In this document: piece after piece, positions 51,122-59,124 of the stretch
How the letters are laid out: each line of letters starts with the position of its first letter
Position numbering within the stretch: the first letter of the stretch is position 1
From: JAGVPT01 sp963827085
GTDB taxonomy: Bacteria; Bacteroidota; Ignavibacteria; UBA10030; UBA8401
Assembly: GCA_963827085.1 (NCBI GenBank)
Contig: CAWGZY010000005.1
Span: forward strand, 1 to 64,000
DNA length: 64,000 nucleotides
Direction of reading: 5' to 3'
Position numbers and translations under genes: made by a program
Notes under the pieces: model-generated
What the model saw: the letters and a program-made list of their open reading frames with translations, nothing else
What the model was told of the DNA's origin: nothing
The model's database searches: none

Positions 51122-51273
51122 GCCTAACGAACCGGAGCTAAGCTGCGGCGGCGAAGCGCCGCAGCGACGGTAGCCAGTCCGCGCGTGGCGAGTCATGTCC
51201 AATAGTAGCTGGTTGTTTCGCGCGTGTTAAATCACCAACGGCTGGTTCCGTCAGCTTGAGCGACTGGTTAGGC
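51122..51273 (-). repeat. attC-81
   Basis: 152 bp, class I. Closes C81; edges match over 9 bp, then one mismatch. Confidence 0.97.
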
Positions 51274-51283
51274 AGCGCACACA

Positions 51284-51778
51284 TTATTGTCTCTTGAGTA
51301 GTTGTTCGTTAATAAGTGTTTGTGACGAATCAATTTGCTTTAATCGTTCACCATCCCAGATATAGTACCGTGTTTTTAGCCAATCAGGAATATCGTTTGA
51401 ATAAAAATCCATAACGTTTTTGTCAATTGGATCAGTAATAAAAAGTTTACTATTTCGGTAATAGAGAACACCAAATCCAGTCATTCCGCGAAATATATAA
51501 ACTTTTCCACTCTTCAAGTTTACGATTGCAAAATGCTGGCATTCTGTACCACACCCCCAAATAATTACCTTGTAAATGTCAGCGAAATCTGGGCCCTTGT
51601 TTGCACCTCGATGCAATCGAGTTCTATACCTTAAAGCTTCTGGATCACTTCTGAGATTGACTTTAGGCTTCAAAATTGAAGAAGAAGTGTCGACTAAATA
51701 TTGACTGAAACGAGGAAACTCATGTTGCGAGAATACCGTAAATGGAAACACAAAAAGTAATATTAGCGTGACTTTCAT
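51284..51778 (-). CDS. Exported hypothetical protein (C81)
   Basis: A 164-residue protein with signal peptide MKVTLILLFVFPFTVFS. The mature domain contains YKVIIWGCGTECQHFAIVNL followed by GKVYIFRGMTGFGVLYYRNS, LFITDP and a final RYYIWDGERLKQID. This 'W-G-x-G-T-E/S-C-x-x-x-A-I-V-D' pattern occurs in a family of small exported bacterial proteins, with the two cysteines probably paired. Role unknown. Confidence 0.7.
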   Translation of the reverse strand: MKVTLILLFVFPFTVFSQHEFPRFSQYLVDTSSSILKPKVNLRSDPEALRYRTRLHRGANKGPDFADIYKVIIWGCGTECQHFAIVNLKSGKVYIFRGMTGFGVLYYRNSKLFITDPIDKNVMDFYSNDIPDWLKTRYYIWDGERLKQIDSSQTLINEQLLKRQ

Positions 51779-51801
51779 TTAGATCCTCTGTGGATTGCCC
51801 T

Positions 51802-51953
51802 GCCTAACGGACCGGAGCTAAGCTGCGGCGGCGAAGCGCCGCAGCGACGGTAGCCAGTCCGCGCGTGGCAAGTCATGTCCAATAGTAGCTGGTTGTTTCG
51901 CGCGTGTTAATTCGTCGACGGCTGGTTCCGTCAGCTTGAGCGACTGGTTAGGC
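51802..51953 (-). repeat. attC-82
   Basis: 152 bp, class I. Closes C82; edges match over 13 bp. Confidence 0.97.
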
Positions 51954-52020
51954 GGACGGCACACCATTTTTAACAGTTGTGCTGTCCTTTTTCTGAGGGT
52001 GTTGCACTTGAATTGTCAAA

Positions 52021-52614
52021 TTAAGCTCCAATAGTTCCTGTTTTGACTTTTCCAGATCGTTTGTAATTGGCAATAATCACTCCACTTGGTGTAACTAAAC
52101 TCTCTGTTAATGTAAAGGCTGCCGGAATCGTGCCATTGTCAAACAACTTTTTCCCTTTACCAAGAGTCAATGGGTAAATTTTGAGCCAGAGTTCGTCCAC
52201 TAAATCATTCTTAAGTAGCAGTTGAATAAGCTTACTACTTCCCCAAACTTTAATGTCTGAACCTTTTGATTTTTTGAGCTTTTTGATCTCTGCCAAGCTC
52301 TTGAGAAAAACTGAGTTTTTCCAATCTGACTTTTTCATGGTCTTGGACATGACGTATTTTGTGACATCATTGATACCTGGCCAAAAGTCTGCATGTTCAG
52401 GCCAGTAGGAGGCAAAAATCTCAAATGTTTTTCTGCCCAAAAGAAGATCTGCAGGTTGCATCTGTTTTTGCATGACCTTACCGCCAACTTCGTCACCATA
52501 CGGTGCACTCCAACCGCCATATTTGAAAACGCCCGATGTATCTTCCTCAGGTCCACCAGGTGCTTGCATTACTCCATCTATTGTAATAAATGATGAAACG
52601 ATTATTTTTCTCAT
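52021..52614 (-). CDS. DHFR/RibD-like reductase (C82)
   Basis: A 197-residue protein of the RibD C-terminal (DHFR-like) family: IIVSSFITIDGVMQAPGGPE, LLLGRKTFEIFASYWPEH, YVMSKTMKKSDWKNSVFL, IKVWGSSKLIQLLLKNDLVD, YPLTLGKGKKLFDNG. These stand-alone proteins bind NADPH; they are often annotated dihydrofolate reductase, without proof of folate activity, and a trimethoprim link should not be assumed. The start has a GAGG-type SD. 52615-52735 is non-coding leader. Confidence 0.9.
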   Translation of the reverse strand: MRKIIVSSFITIDGVMQAPGGPEEDTSGVFKYGGWSAPYGDEVGGKVMQKQMQPADLLLGRKTFEIFASYWPEHADFWPGINDVTKYVMSKTMKKSDWKNSVFLKSLAEIKKLKKSKGSDIKVWGSSKLIQLLLKNDLVDELWLKIYPLTLGKGKKLFDNGTIPAAFTLTESLVTPSGVIIANYKRSGKVKTGTIGA

Positions 52615-52735
52615 ATTATTTCACCTCCTCATATGAATTATTTTTTAAAAAGCTTCTTCAATATTGGTTTTGTTACGATACAAATTTCGCCAACAAAGAT
52701 CGTGCTTGAAGAAGCAGAGAACATTTTTTCCGTCC

Positions 52736-52887
52736 GCCTAACGGACCGGAGCTAAGCTGCGGCGGCGAAGCGCCGCAGCGACGGTAGCCTGTCCGCGCGT
52801 GGCAATTCATGTCCAATAGTAGCTGGTCGTTTCGCGCGTGTTAAATCACCAACGGCTGGTTCCGTCAGCTTGAGCGACTGGTTAGGT
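52736..52887 (-). repeat. attC-83
   Basis: 152 bp, class I. Closes C83, and is translated as the tail of the C83 protein down to 52752. Confidence 0.97.
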
Positions 52888-53312
52888 TGCCGCAGAGCAA
52901 TAGGCATATTCGGTTGGACTTCCTCCGCCAATCGAAAATCGAGAATTACAAGTTGATTAGGGTTAAGTTTAATCTTTGAAGAATAGGCTTTTTTATATCC
53001 GAGAAAATGAGTGGAAAAAACATAAGTCCCGGGAGGAATTCCGATGATTTGATAGTTGCCACAACTGTCAGTAGATGTTATTATACGATTTGTCAGGTTC
53101 TCGTCACTTACTACTTCGGCGAACGGAAAGGGATCAAGTGTATTTGCATCAATAACACAGCCCATTACCGCCGACATTCCATTCAAATTTAAGCTATGCA
53201 CTGATTGGACTGTTGCTGTTGACTTGGTAAATTGTTGAGTGCTTGCACAGCCTATAAGAAAAACAACTGTGCAGATGCATATTAGGAATAGAATGATGTA
53301 TTGTCTTAACAT
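52752..53312 (-). CDS. Carboxypeptidase-regulatory-like lipoprotein with attC-encoded tail (C83)
   Basis: A 186-residue lipoprotein: lipobox LIGC (VVFLIGCAS). Residues 45-130 are one CarboxypepD_reg-like domain: GMSAVMGCVIDANTLDPFPF, SCGNYQIIGIPPGTYVFSTH, FLGYKKAYSSKIKLNPNQL. It resembles the domain of the C37 protein. There is no stop before the attC, so the last 43 residues (NQSLKLTEPAVGDL... to RRFAAAA) are encoded by attC-83. That tail is basic and Ala-ended and recurs in other read-through frames. Confidence 0.78.
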   Translation of the reverse strand: MLRQYIILFLICICTVVFLIGCASTQQFTKSTATVQSVHSLNLNGMSAVMGCVIDANTLDPFPFAEVVSDENLTNRIITSTDSCGNYQIIGIPPGTYVFSTHFLGYKKAYSSKIKLNPNQLVILDFRLAEEVQPNMPIALRQPNQSLKLTEPAVGDLTRAKRPATIGHELPRADRLPSLRRFAAAA

Positions 53313-53335
53313 ATTGTACTCGATCTATTGCGGCA

Positions 53336-53488
53336 ACCTAACGGACCGGAGCTAAGCTGCGGCGGCGAAGCGCCGCAGCGACAGAATCCAGTCCGCGCGA
53401 GCTAAGTCATGTCCAACAAGTAACTGGTTGTTTCGCGCGTGTTAAATCATCGACGGCTGGTTCCGTCAGCTTGAGCGACTGGTTAGGC
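53336..53488 (-). repeat. attC-84
   Basis: 153 bp, class I. Closes C84; its R'' box supplies the C84 stop; edges match over 12 bp. Confidence 0.97.
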
Positions 53489-53911
53489 GGCGGACGAACT
53501 TTTGGTCCAAAATGCAGCCGCAAGAAGCGCCAATGCCGGAACACAGACAATTGCTGTTGCAACAACGAAAGGGGTAGCACCAAAATATCGAGTACCCATC
53601 AAAATGAAGAGTACTACAGGTAATGCCGCTACCGTTATGGCCGATGCTCGGGTGATAATCACTGCCCACTTTTCGCCAGCTACAGCTGACGGTGCAGCAT
53701 AAAAAGTTATAAATCCTAACGGGAGTAAAAGTATTCCCACAACTACATGATTAAGAAGCATCGGTGGAGTGAGCCAAACGGCAACTGCCTCGGTCACATT
53801 GTCAATGATTAAGTGTGAAATGAAGGGCGTAACAGCGAGATGCAATATGCCGAGAGCCATAAGCATGACCCCACCAAATTTGAAGATAGATCTTCTTAAT
53901 CTAGGACTCAT
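53483..53911 (-). CDS. Four-helix membrane protein (C84)
   Basis: A 142-residue protein with four membrane segments (about residues 8-30, 45-70, 81-104, 113-134). The motif MALGILHLAVTPFI near the start and PPMLLNHVVVGILLLPLGFI match a small membrane family of unknown role. Start ATG 53911 has CAGGA directly upstream; the frame extends back into attC-85. It ends in KSSSAA with TAA in the R'' box. Confidence 0.7.
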   Translation of the reverse strand: MSPRLRRSIFKFGGVMLMALGILHLAVTPFISHLIIDNVTEAVAVWLTPPMLLNHVVVGILLLPLGFITFYAAPSAVAGEKWAVIITRASAITVAALPVVLFILMGTRYFGATPFVVATAIVCVPALALLAAAFWTKSSSAA

Positions 53912-53950
53912 TCCTGTTTGACAATTAGTTTGTGAAAGACGGTTCCCGCC

Positions 53951-54102
53951 GCCTAACGGACCGGAGCTAAGCTGCGGCGGCGAAGCGCCGCAGCGACGGT
54001 AGCCAGTCCGCGCGTGGCGAGTCATGTCCAATAGTAACTGATTGTTTCGCGCGTGTTAAATCACCAACGGCTGGTTCCGTCAGCTTGAGCGACTGGTTAG
54101 GC
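53951..54102 (-). repeat. attC-85
   Basis: 152 bp, class I. Closes C85. Confidence 0.97.
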
Positions 54103-54326
54103 GGCGATAAGTGCATTTTGATGAGAATACGCTTTCGTACTGACTGTATTATATTAGAAACTATCTTTAAGAAAGCAATACCAAGCTTTTGGTATTTGAT
54201 AAAATGAGCGTATTTAGTGAGTGCGTTGTCTGAAAGAGGAGTCGTTTGTAGAAAAACCGGATGACTGCTTGTAGGTTAATTCTTTTAACTCCTCCTTTTT
54301 TTCTTTTGTTACAAATTGCTTTCGCC
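54103..54326 (-). repeat. Gene-less cassette C85, family B
   Basis: TATAAT at 54148-54153; dyad intact. Confidence 0.72.
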
Positions 54327-54478
54327 GTCTAACGGACCGGAGCTAAGCTGCGGCGGCGAAGCGCCGCAGCGACGGAATCCAGTCCGCGCGAGCTAAGTCA
54401 TGTCCGATAGTAACTGGTTGTTTCGCGCGAGCAAAATCGTCGACGGCTGGTTCCGTCAGCTTGAGCGACTGGTTAGCC
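54327..54478 (-). repeat. attC-86
   Basis: 152 bp, class I, R' box GTCTAAC. Closes C86; edges match over 17 bp (GTTAGCCTGCGCAACTT). Confidence 0.97.
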
Positions 54479-54493
54479 TGCGCAACTTAAATG

Positions 54494-54760
54494 TTACTCG
54501 TAATGAGTCCACATTCGTATTACTTTTATAACTCTTAGATCGTCAAAAATTTGGTACACTAATCGATGTTGGATGTTGATTCGACGAGAGTAGGCTCCCG
54601 CTAAGTCGCCGACAAGCTTTTCGTAAGGTGGGGGATTTTGATAAGGATTTTCTTCAAGAATTCGAAGTAAATCTTCTGCCTTTGTTTTCAACCCTGCTGA
54701 ACGTAATTTCTTCGAATCCTTCTGAGCTTGTTTTGTGTAAACAAGTCCCCACTTTACCAC
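54494..54760 (-). CDS. yoeB: YoeB/Txe-family mRNA-interferase toxin (C86)
   Basis: An 88-residue toxin from GTG 54760, which overlaps the antitoxin stop (GTGGTAA). Hallmarks are YTKQAQKDSKKLRSAGLKTK, RILEENPYQNPPPYEKLVGD, LAGAYSRRINIQHRLVYQIF, VIKVIRMWTHYE. The S-R-R-I-N-x-x-H-R-L-V-Y and terminal HYE are the YoeB catalytic framework (Arg, His, Tyr). Antitoxin is upstream, as in yefM-yoeB. Confidence 0.92.
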   Translation of the reverse strand: MVKWGLVYTKQAQKDSKKLRSAGLKTKAEDLLRILEENPYQNPPPYEKLVGDLAGAYSRRINIQHRLVYQIFDDLRVIKVIRMWTHYE

Positions 54761-54996
54761 GGCAACTCCGTGGCGCAGTTTTCTATTGGTGTTTTCAATC
54801 CTTTTCGGATGGATTCACGCATCTTGGGAATGGAAAGCAGGTACAATGTTTCTTGTATTGCTCTCCAATCTTCCTCTGAAATTAAGATCCCATGAGCTTT
54901 CTTACCAGTTATTTGTATTGGCTCATGGGAAGATACTGCGTCATCAAGTATCTTCGAGAAATTGGTTCTTACCTTTTCTGCTGAAACAGAACGCAT
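54754..54996 (-). CDS. yefM: Phd/YefM-family antitoxin (C86)
   Basis: An 80-residue antitoxin from ATG 54996 with GAGGT upstream. MRSVSAEKVRTNFSKILDDA and EPIQITGKKAHGILISEEDW are the YefM DNA-binding part; YLLSIPKMRESIRKGLKTPI is the toxin-binding region. Translationally coupled to yoeB. Confidence 0.92.
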   Translation of the reverse strand: MRSVSAEKVRTNFSKILDDAVSSHEPIQITGKKAHGILISEEDWRAIQETLYLLSIPKMRESIRKGLKTPIENCATELPW

Positions 54997-55051
54997 ATTG
55001 ACCTCTTTTTTATTAAGGTACACAATCGGATTCGGAGTAGCAAGTTGCGCA

Positions 55052-55202
55052 GGCTAACGGACCGGAGCTAAGCTGCGGCAATGTAAGGCCAGATCATCGT
55101 ACCGCACACGCGCGGCAGATGTTGCTATTTCCCTGAAAAAATTTTTGGCGCGCGGTGAAATCGCCGACGACTGGTTCCGTCAGCTTGAGCGACTGGTTAG
55201 GC
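55052..55202 (-). repeat. attC-87 (class III-like)
   Basis: 151 bp. Core GCAATGTAAGGCCAGATCAT, CCCTGAAAAAATTTTTGG; the perfect 10-bp hairpin of the other class III sites is lost (CGCCGACGACTGG). Closes C87; edges match over 16 bp. Confidence 0.94.
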
Positions 55203-55356
55203 GGGCTTCCCTGGATCGCAATGAGACAAGAGTATGCGCAGACTTTTTTTGTTTCTTTTGTGCTGCACCAATAATCGCTTTAATGTCAAAATTTAATTTC
55301 TCCGCCTGATTTTCACGGATCTTCCGCACTTCTTCAACAATATGATCGGCATTCAT
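55180..55356 (-). CDS. Short PIN-partner protein, stop inside attC (C87)
   Basis: A 58-residue protein starting 2 bp after the PIN gene stop (TAACTATG). NADHIVEEVRKIRENQAEKL, NFDIKAIIGAAQKKQKKSAH is the pattern of a small conserved family that accompanies PIN-domain genes ('D-x-I-V-E-E-V-R-x-I-R'). The last 8 residues (ARLTSRSS) are encoded by attC-87 and the stop is TGA at 55180-55182. Likely the antitoxin. Confidence 0.75.
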   Translation of the reverse strand: MNADHIVEEVRKIRENQAEKLNFDIKAIIGAAQKKQKKSAHTLVSLRSREARLTSRSS

Positions 55357-55358
55357 AG

Positions 55359-55832
55359 TTATTCTCCCAGCAATTCTTCAGGTGTACAAATTATTGGAAA
55401 TGAAAATCCCTGTTCTATGCAAACTCTTTTAACCGAATTAAAAATTGTAGCATTCGCAATATGTGTACAATTCCAAGTCATGAGATAATCCATTCCATGC
55501 ACTGCCGCCACTGCAATATGAGCGGCGTCCGTAGCTGCCTTTTTTGGAATAATTCCATCGCTTAGCAAGGCTTGAGCTAGTGTTGTAACGTCATCTGTGA
55601 TTTCAAGCTGTGCGCAGTTCGCAATAATCTCTAATCTTTTCTTGGCCTGTTTTTGCTCGCCAGCGGATACTTCGTCTATGGTAAATTGTGAAATGAAAAT
55701 ATCAAATTGATTCTTTCGATTTTCCCACCAAAGGCGAGTAGTCTGTTGGTGTCCAGCTACTATTAAGTCTCGACTTGGCGCAGAAGCAAGATAGCTGGGG
55801 ATCGTAGTTTCCATGTAAAGCTTTGGTTTCAT
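55359..55832 (-). CDS. PIN-domain ribonuclease toxin-like protein (C87)
   Basis: A 157-residue PIN protein. KLYMETTIPSYLASAPSRDL has a Glu in place of the usual first-strand Asp (M-E-T-T-I-P-S-Y is a known subfamily), ISQFTIDEVSAGEQKQAKKR holds the second acidic pair, and DAAHIAVAAVHGMDYLMTWN the third (A-T-D-A-A-H). W-N-C-x-H closes the site. ATG 55832 is preferred over an ATG 12 codons upstream, as the domain begins here. Toxin gene first, small partner second. Confidence 0.85.
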   Translation of the reverse strand: MKPKLYMETTIPSYLASAPSRDLIVAGHQQTTRLWWENRKNQFDIFISQFTIDEVSAGEQKQAKKRLEIIANCAQLEITDDVTTLAQALLSDGIIPKKAATDAAHIAVAAVHGMDYLMTWNCTHIANATIFNSVKRVCIEQGFSFPIICTPEELLGE

Positions 55833-55887
55833 AAGGACCAAGATACCCGCTTTTAACGAATCTTGCAACTTTGAAAACGGGAAGCCC

Positions 55888-56039
55888 GCCTAACGGACCG
55901 GAGCTAAGCTGCGGCGACGAAGTGCCGCAGCGACGGAATCCAGTCCGCGCGAGGCAAGTCATGTCCGATAGTAGCTGGTAGTTTCGCGCGAGCAAAATCA
56001 TCGACGGCTGGTTCCGTCAGCTTGAGCGACTGGTTAGCC
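55888..56039 (-). repeat. attC-88
   Basis: 152 bp, class I. Closes C88. Copy of attC-50. Confidence 0.97.
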
Positions 56040-56054
56040 AGCGCACCGAATTGA

Positions 56055-56645
56055 TTAACGAGTATGAGTAATTTTACCTTGATTATTTTTATCCAAAGAG
56101 ATTGATTGAGAGTTCACATTAAATAGACACGTCCAATTTTTAACCCCTAAGCCATGTGCATCATCCCAGCCGCCAATTGACAAAAGAAAGGACTTTGAGC
56201 TTGGTAACCACCGTATCAATTGAGCTATGCTATGATCAAGTCGAGGAACTTGATGAAGATGCTCCGTTCTTGTTAAAAACTTCAGGGCCTTTTCGTAGAT
56301 TTCAACATTTTTGATCTCGGAGTATTGTATTCCTTTAATTCGTTTGAAAAGTATTATTGTGCGGAAATCACTTACAACCTCAAAATTTGCCGCTATCCAG
56401 TTTTCATCGGGAGAGAAAAAATATTTCGTACCAAGAACAGTGGCAGAGTCAAGCATAAATTTCTGTGTTGTATCTTCTTGAGAAACCAACCAGACATCCA
56501 TGCAGATGCACGAATCGTCATCTGCATATTGAAGTTCAATATCTCCTTTTGGTGACAATTCTGTATCCAGAACTTCAATTGATCTCTGGCCAAAGAGCCC
56601 TTGAAGAATGATGAAATCAAGAGTAATAATGATGATGTAACGCAT
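56055..56645 (-). CDS. Exported hypothetical protein, copy 2 (C88)
   Basis: Same 196-residue sequence as 32702-33292, with no difference seen. The copied block includes attC-88 on the left and ends at the next R' box on the right, where attC-89 differs from attC-51. Confidence 0.68.
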   Translation of the reverse strand: MRYIIIITLDFIILQGLFGQRSIEVLDTELSPKGDIELQYADDDSCICMDVWLVSQEDTTQKFMLDSATVLGTKYFFSPDENWIAANFEVVSDFRTIILFKRIKGIQYSEIKNVEIYEKALKFLTRTEHLHQVPRLDHSIAQLIRWLPSSKSFLLSIGGWDDAHGLGVKNWTCLFNVNSQSISLDKNNQGKITHTR

Positions 56646-56661
56646 GATTTCCTTTTGCGCT

Positions 56662-56813
56662 GGCTAACGGACCGGAGCTAAGCTGCGGCGGCGAAGCGCC
56701 GCAGCGACGGACTCCAGTCCGCGCGTGGCGAGTCATGTCTAATCGTAGCTGGTTGTTTCGCGCGTGTTAAATCATCGACGGCTGGTTCCGTCAGCTTGAG
56801 CGACTGGTTAGGT
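56662..56813 (-). repeat. attC-89
   Basis: 152 bp, class I. Closes C89. Confidence 0.97.
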
Positions 56814-57068
56814 GGCAAAGTCAGTTGGTTAACCTGCATACAGCTTCGCACTAAGAATGTTTCGTTTTTGATTTTGCTTATAAACATAGCTCCCAACTAT
56901 GATTGCCTGGTAAGCTCTCCGCACCAGATAATATCGTTTTATCGCAGTTATTGCAATTAGAAAATCTCACTGCTTATAGATTCGTATCTTTGGAAACTTG
57001 AATAAAAAAAACAAAACTTGAATTACTGAAACTGTTTCTTTCTTAGACAATCTAAGCTTTTCTTTGCC
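56814..57068 (-). repeat. Gene-less cassette C89, family A (mosaic)
   Basis: -35 TTGCAA 56951-56956, -10 TATTAT 56928-56933. The core changes from the C9 type to the C21 type within 15 bp (GCCTGGTAAGCTCTCC); right half R3. Confidence 0.74.
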
Positions 57069-57220
57069 ACCTAACGGACCGGAGCTAAGCTGCGGCGGCG
57101 AAGCGCCGCAACGACGGAATCCATTCCGCGCGTGGCGAGTCATGTCCAATAGTAGCTGGTCGTTTCGCGCGTGTTAAATCACCAACGGCTGGTTCCGTCA
57201 GCTTGAGCGACTGGTTAGGC
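57069..57220 (-). repeat. attC-90
   Basis: 152 bp, class I. Closes C90; edges match over 14 bp. Confidence 0.97.
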
Positions 57221-57238
57221 AGCGCGCGCCATGTTTTT

Positions 57239-58078
57239 TTATTTTCGATTTTCTATGTCAAATTTAAAAAAGGCCAATATCTTACCATTGGAATCCATGA
57301 AGACTATGTTCTTTGATGAATTTAGCAACTTAAGCTTGAAATAATTCAAATCTTCATTTTGCACTTTCTTTTTTAACAATGGCTCAAAATGATCGAAGCT
57401 CAATTTCGTTTTAGGATCGAGCTTCTTATAAAGTTCATCTTCATCACTAAATTCTAGTCTTATCTTGGATTTCGGTATAAACGAATCTGGCAACTCTTCC
57501 AACCTGGTTGTATCATAGTAGACGCTGTCGGTTTCAGTTAACCCCATTATTACATAGAAACTCATCCCTCCAGTTGAACACGGTGCAATGACTGACTCGA
57601 TATTCCAGCGCGGCGCGAACTCAATATAATGTTCAGACAGCACTAATTTTACGATTGTGGTATTAGCGTGATTGAAAATGCTAAACCCTATTCTGTTAAA
57701 TGTTTGGCTGCTAATGACCTTCAATAGATCCGTATTCTGTTCAAAATTAATTTCATCCATGCTATTGGCTTCTAACACAACGCTTCTTATTCCGTAGTCG
57801 AATATATGTTTACCCCTCAGAAAATTAAGGAGGTTTACTTGATTGTGGCCATATGCATCTATTAGCTGCGAAGGGTCCGTTGTATCAATCAGTTCAGACG
57901 CTTGACTTAGAACGCTATCGACAATCAGCCCATCCAGATTTAATTTGTCCCTTGTTGAATTAATCTTATTTATTATTGTGATGCTGTCAGCGGATGGATT
58001 AATTTCCGTGGTGCTTGCTATTGATTGATAGGAAGTATCCTGACAAAATAGAAGCAGTAAAAATAATGGTGTTGACAT
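57239..58078 (-). CDS. Exported hypothetical protein (C90)
   Basis: A 279-residue protein with an N-terminal hydrophobic stretch (MSTPLFLLLLFCQDTSYQS) that looks like a lipoprotein signal (LLFC) lacking the usual basic residue. The mature part includes LNFLRGKHIFDYGIRSVVLE, FNRIGFSIFNHANTTIVKLV, CSTGGMSFYVIMGLTETDSV and a Lys-rich C-terminal half. No family recognised. Confidence 0.64.
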   Translation of the reverse strand: MSTPLFLLLLFCQDTSYQSIASTTEINPSADSITIINKINSTRDKLNLDGLIVDSVLSQASELIDTTDPSQLIDAYGHNQVNLLNFLRGKHIFDYGIRSVVLEANSMDEINFEQNTDLLKVISSQTFNRIGFSIFNHANTTIVKLVLSEHYIEFAPRWNIESVIAPCSTGGMSFYVIMGLTETDSVYYDTTRLEELPDSFIPKSKIRLEFSDEDELYKKLDPKTKLSFDHFEPLLKKKVQNEDLNYFKLKLLNSSKNIVFMDSNGKILAFFKFDIENRK

Positions 58079-58101
58079 GTTGTCTTCTTTATTAGCGCGC
58101 T

Positions 58102-58254
58102 GCCTAACGGACCGGAGCTAAGCTGCGGCCACGAAGTGCCGCAGCGACGGAATCCAGTCCGCGCGAGCTAAGTCATGTCCAACAAGTAACTGGTTGTTTC
58201 GCGCGCATTGAATCGTCGACGGCTGGTTCCGTCAGCTTGAGCGACTGGTTAGGG
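58102..58254 (-). repeat. attC-91
   Basis: 153 bp, class I. Closes C91; edges match over 13 bp. Confidence 0.97.
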
Positions 58255-58274
58255 CGCAACCCATTGATTCTAAC

Positions 58275-58547
58275 TTATATCCGATCTTCTTCTGGATCCT
58301 CTGGCAAATGGTTCAAATTATTGACAAATCTTTTAAGGTTGAAAGGTTCGTTTTTCTTTATGATCCAAAATGTCTCGGTGACAATAACTTTGGCGATAAG
58401 CTTCTTTGCATCCAGTTCACTGAAGCCTTCTTGCAATAATCGTTCAAAGGTAATTCGAGATTCTGGCGGATCGTTGTTCTTCAATTGATTTTCGACGGCA
58501 TCCATGTAAACGGCGTAAAGTACTGGATTTTTTCTATTCTGTTTCAT
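58275..58547 (-). CDS. Small conserved helical protein (C91)
   Basis: A 90-residue protein. NPVLYAVYMDAVENQLKNND, PPESRITFERLLQEGFSELD, AKKLIAKVIVTETFWIIKKN and EPFNLKRFVNNLNHLP form a pattern I know from a widespread small all-helical bacterial family ('A-V-x-x-Q-L-x-x-N-D-P-P-E-x-x-x-T-x-x-R-L'). Its function is unknown to me. Confidence 0.72.
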   Translation of the reverse strand: MKQNRKNPVLYAVYMDAVENQLKNNDPPESRITFERLLQEGFSELDAKKLIAKVIVTETFWIIKKNEPFNLKRFVNNLNHLPEDPEEDRI

Positions 58548-58570
58548 TTGGGATACGGTTGCTTGTTGCG

Positions 58571-58722
58571 CCCTAACGGACCGGAGCTAAGCTGCGGCGG
58601 CGAAGCGCCGCAGCGACGGCAGCCAGTCCGCGCGTGGCGAGTCATGTCCAATAGTAACTGATTGTTTCGCGCGTGTTAAATCACCGACGGCTGGTTCCGT
58701 CAGCTTGAGCGACTGGTTAGGT
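58571..58722 (-). repeat. attC-92
   Basis: 152 bp, class I. Closes C92. Copy of attC-7 with one base different. Confidence 0.97.
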
Positions 58723-58738
58723 TGCCATTTGTTTGTTG

Positions 58739-58774
58739 GAGTCACTTGACTCTATGTCAGATTTGACATATATT
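58739..58774 (+). promoter_or_regulatory. Promoter with two dyads, C92 TA module
   Basis: Same sequence as 3504-3539: TTGACT (58746-58751), 17 bp, TATATT (58769-58774). Confidence 0.75.
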
Positions 58775-58781
58775 GTTTCAT

Positions 58782-59114
58782 ATGACGCTTGCCGATAAAC
58801 CTTTAGTATGGCTTCACGGCGAAATCAAGACGCCACCTTTTTCGAAAACAGCTCGCATAGAAGCTGGTTTTTTGTTGCGTCGACTTCAGATTGGCGAAAA
58901 GCTTGGTTTGCCATGGTCGCGTCCAATGCCTTCTATTGGGAATAGGTGTCATGAATTACGCATTAATGATGAAAACCTTAATTGGCGGATCATTTATCGC
59001 ATTGATGCAGATGCTATTATCATATTGGATGTATTCCAGAAGCAAACGCAACGCACTCCTCAGAATGTAATAGAAAGATGCAAGAAAAGAATTCAAGTGT
59101 ACGATAGTATTTAA
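58782..59114 (+). CDS. Gp49-like/HigB-family toxin, copy 2 (C92)
   Basis: Identical to the toxin at 3547-3879, with the same promoter and near-leaderless start. Two identical copies 55 kb apart would make loss of the module by single-cassette excision ineffective for escaping addiction; this consequence is inference. Confidence 0.88.
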   Translation: MTLADKPLVWLHGEIKTPPFSKTARIEAGFLLRRLQIGEKLGLPWSRPMPSIGNRCHELRINDENLNWRIIYRIDADAIIILDVFQKQTQRTPQNVIERCKKRIQVYDSI

Positions 59115-59124
59115 AGAGGAATTT

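Noticed and set aside
52021..52614. Calling the DHFR-like cassette a trimethoprim-resistance dfr gene
   Set aside because: The sequence follows the RibD C-terminal/DHFR-like family, not the DfrA or DfrB cassette families.
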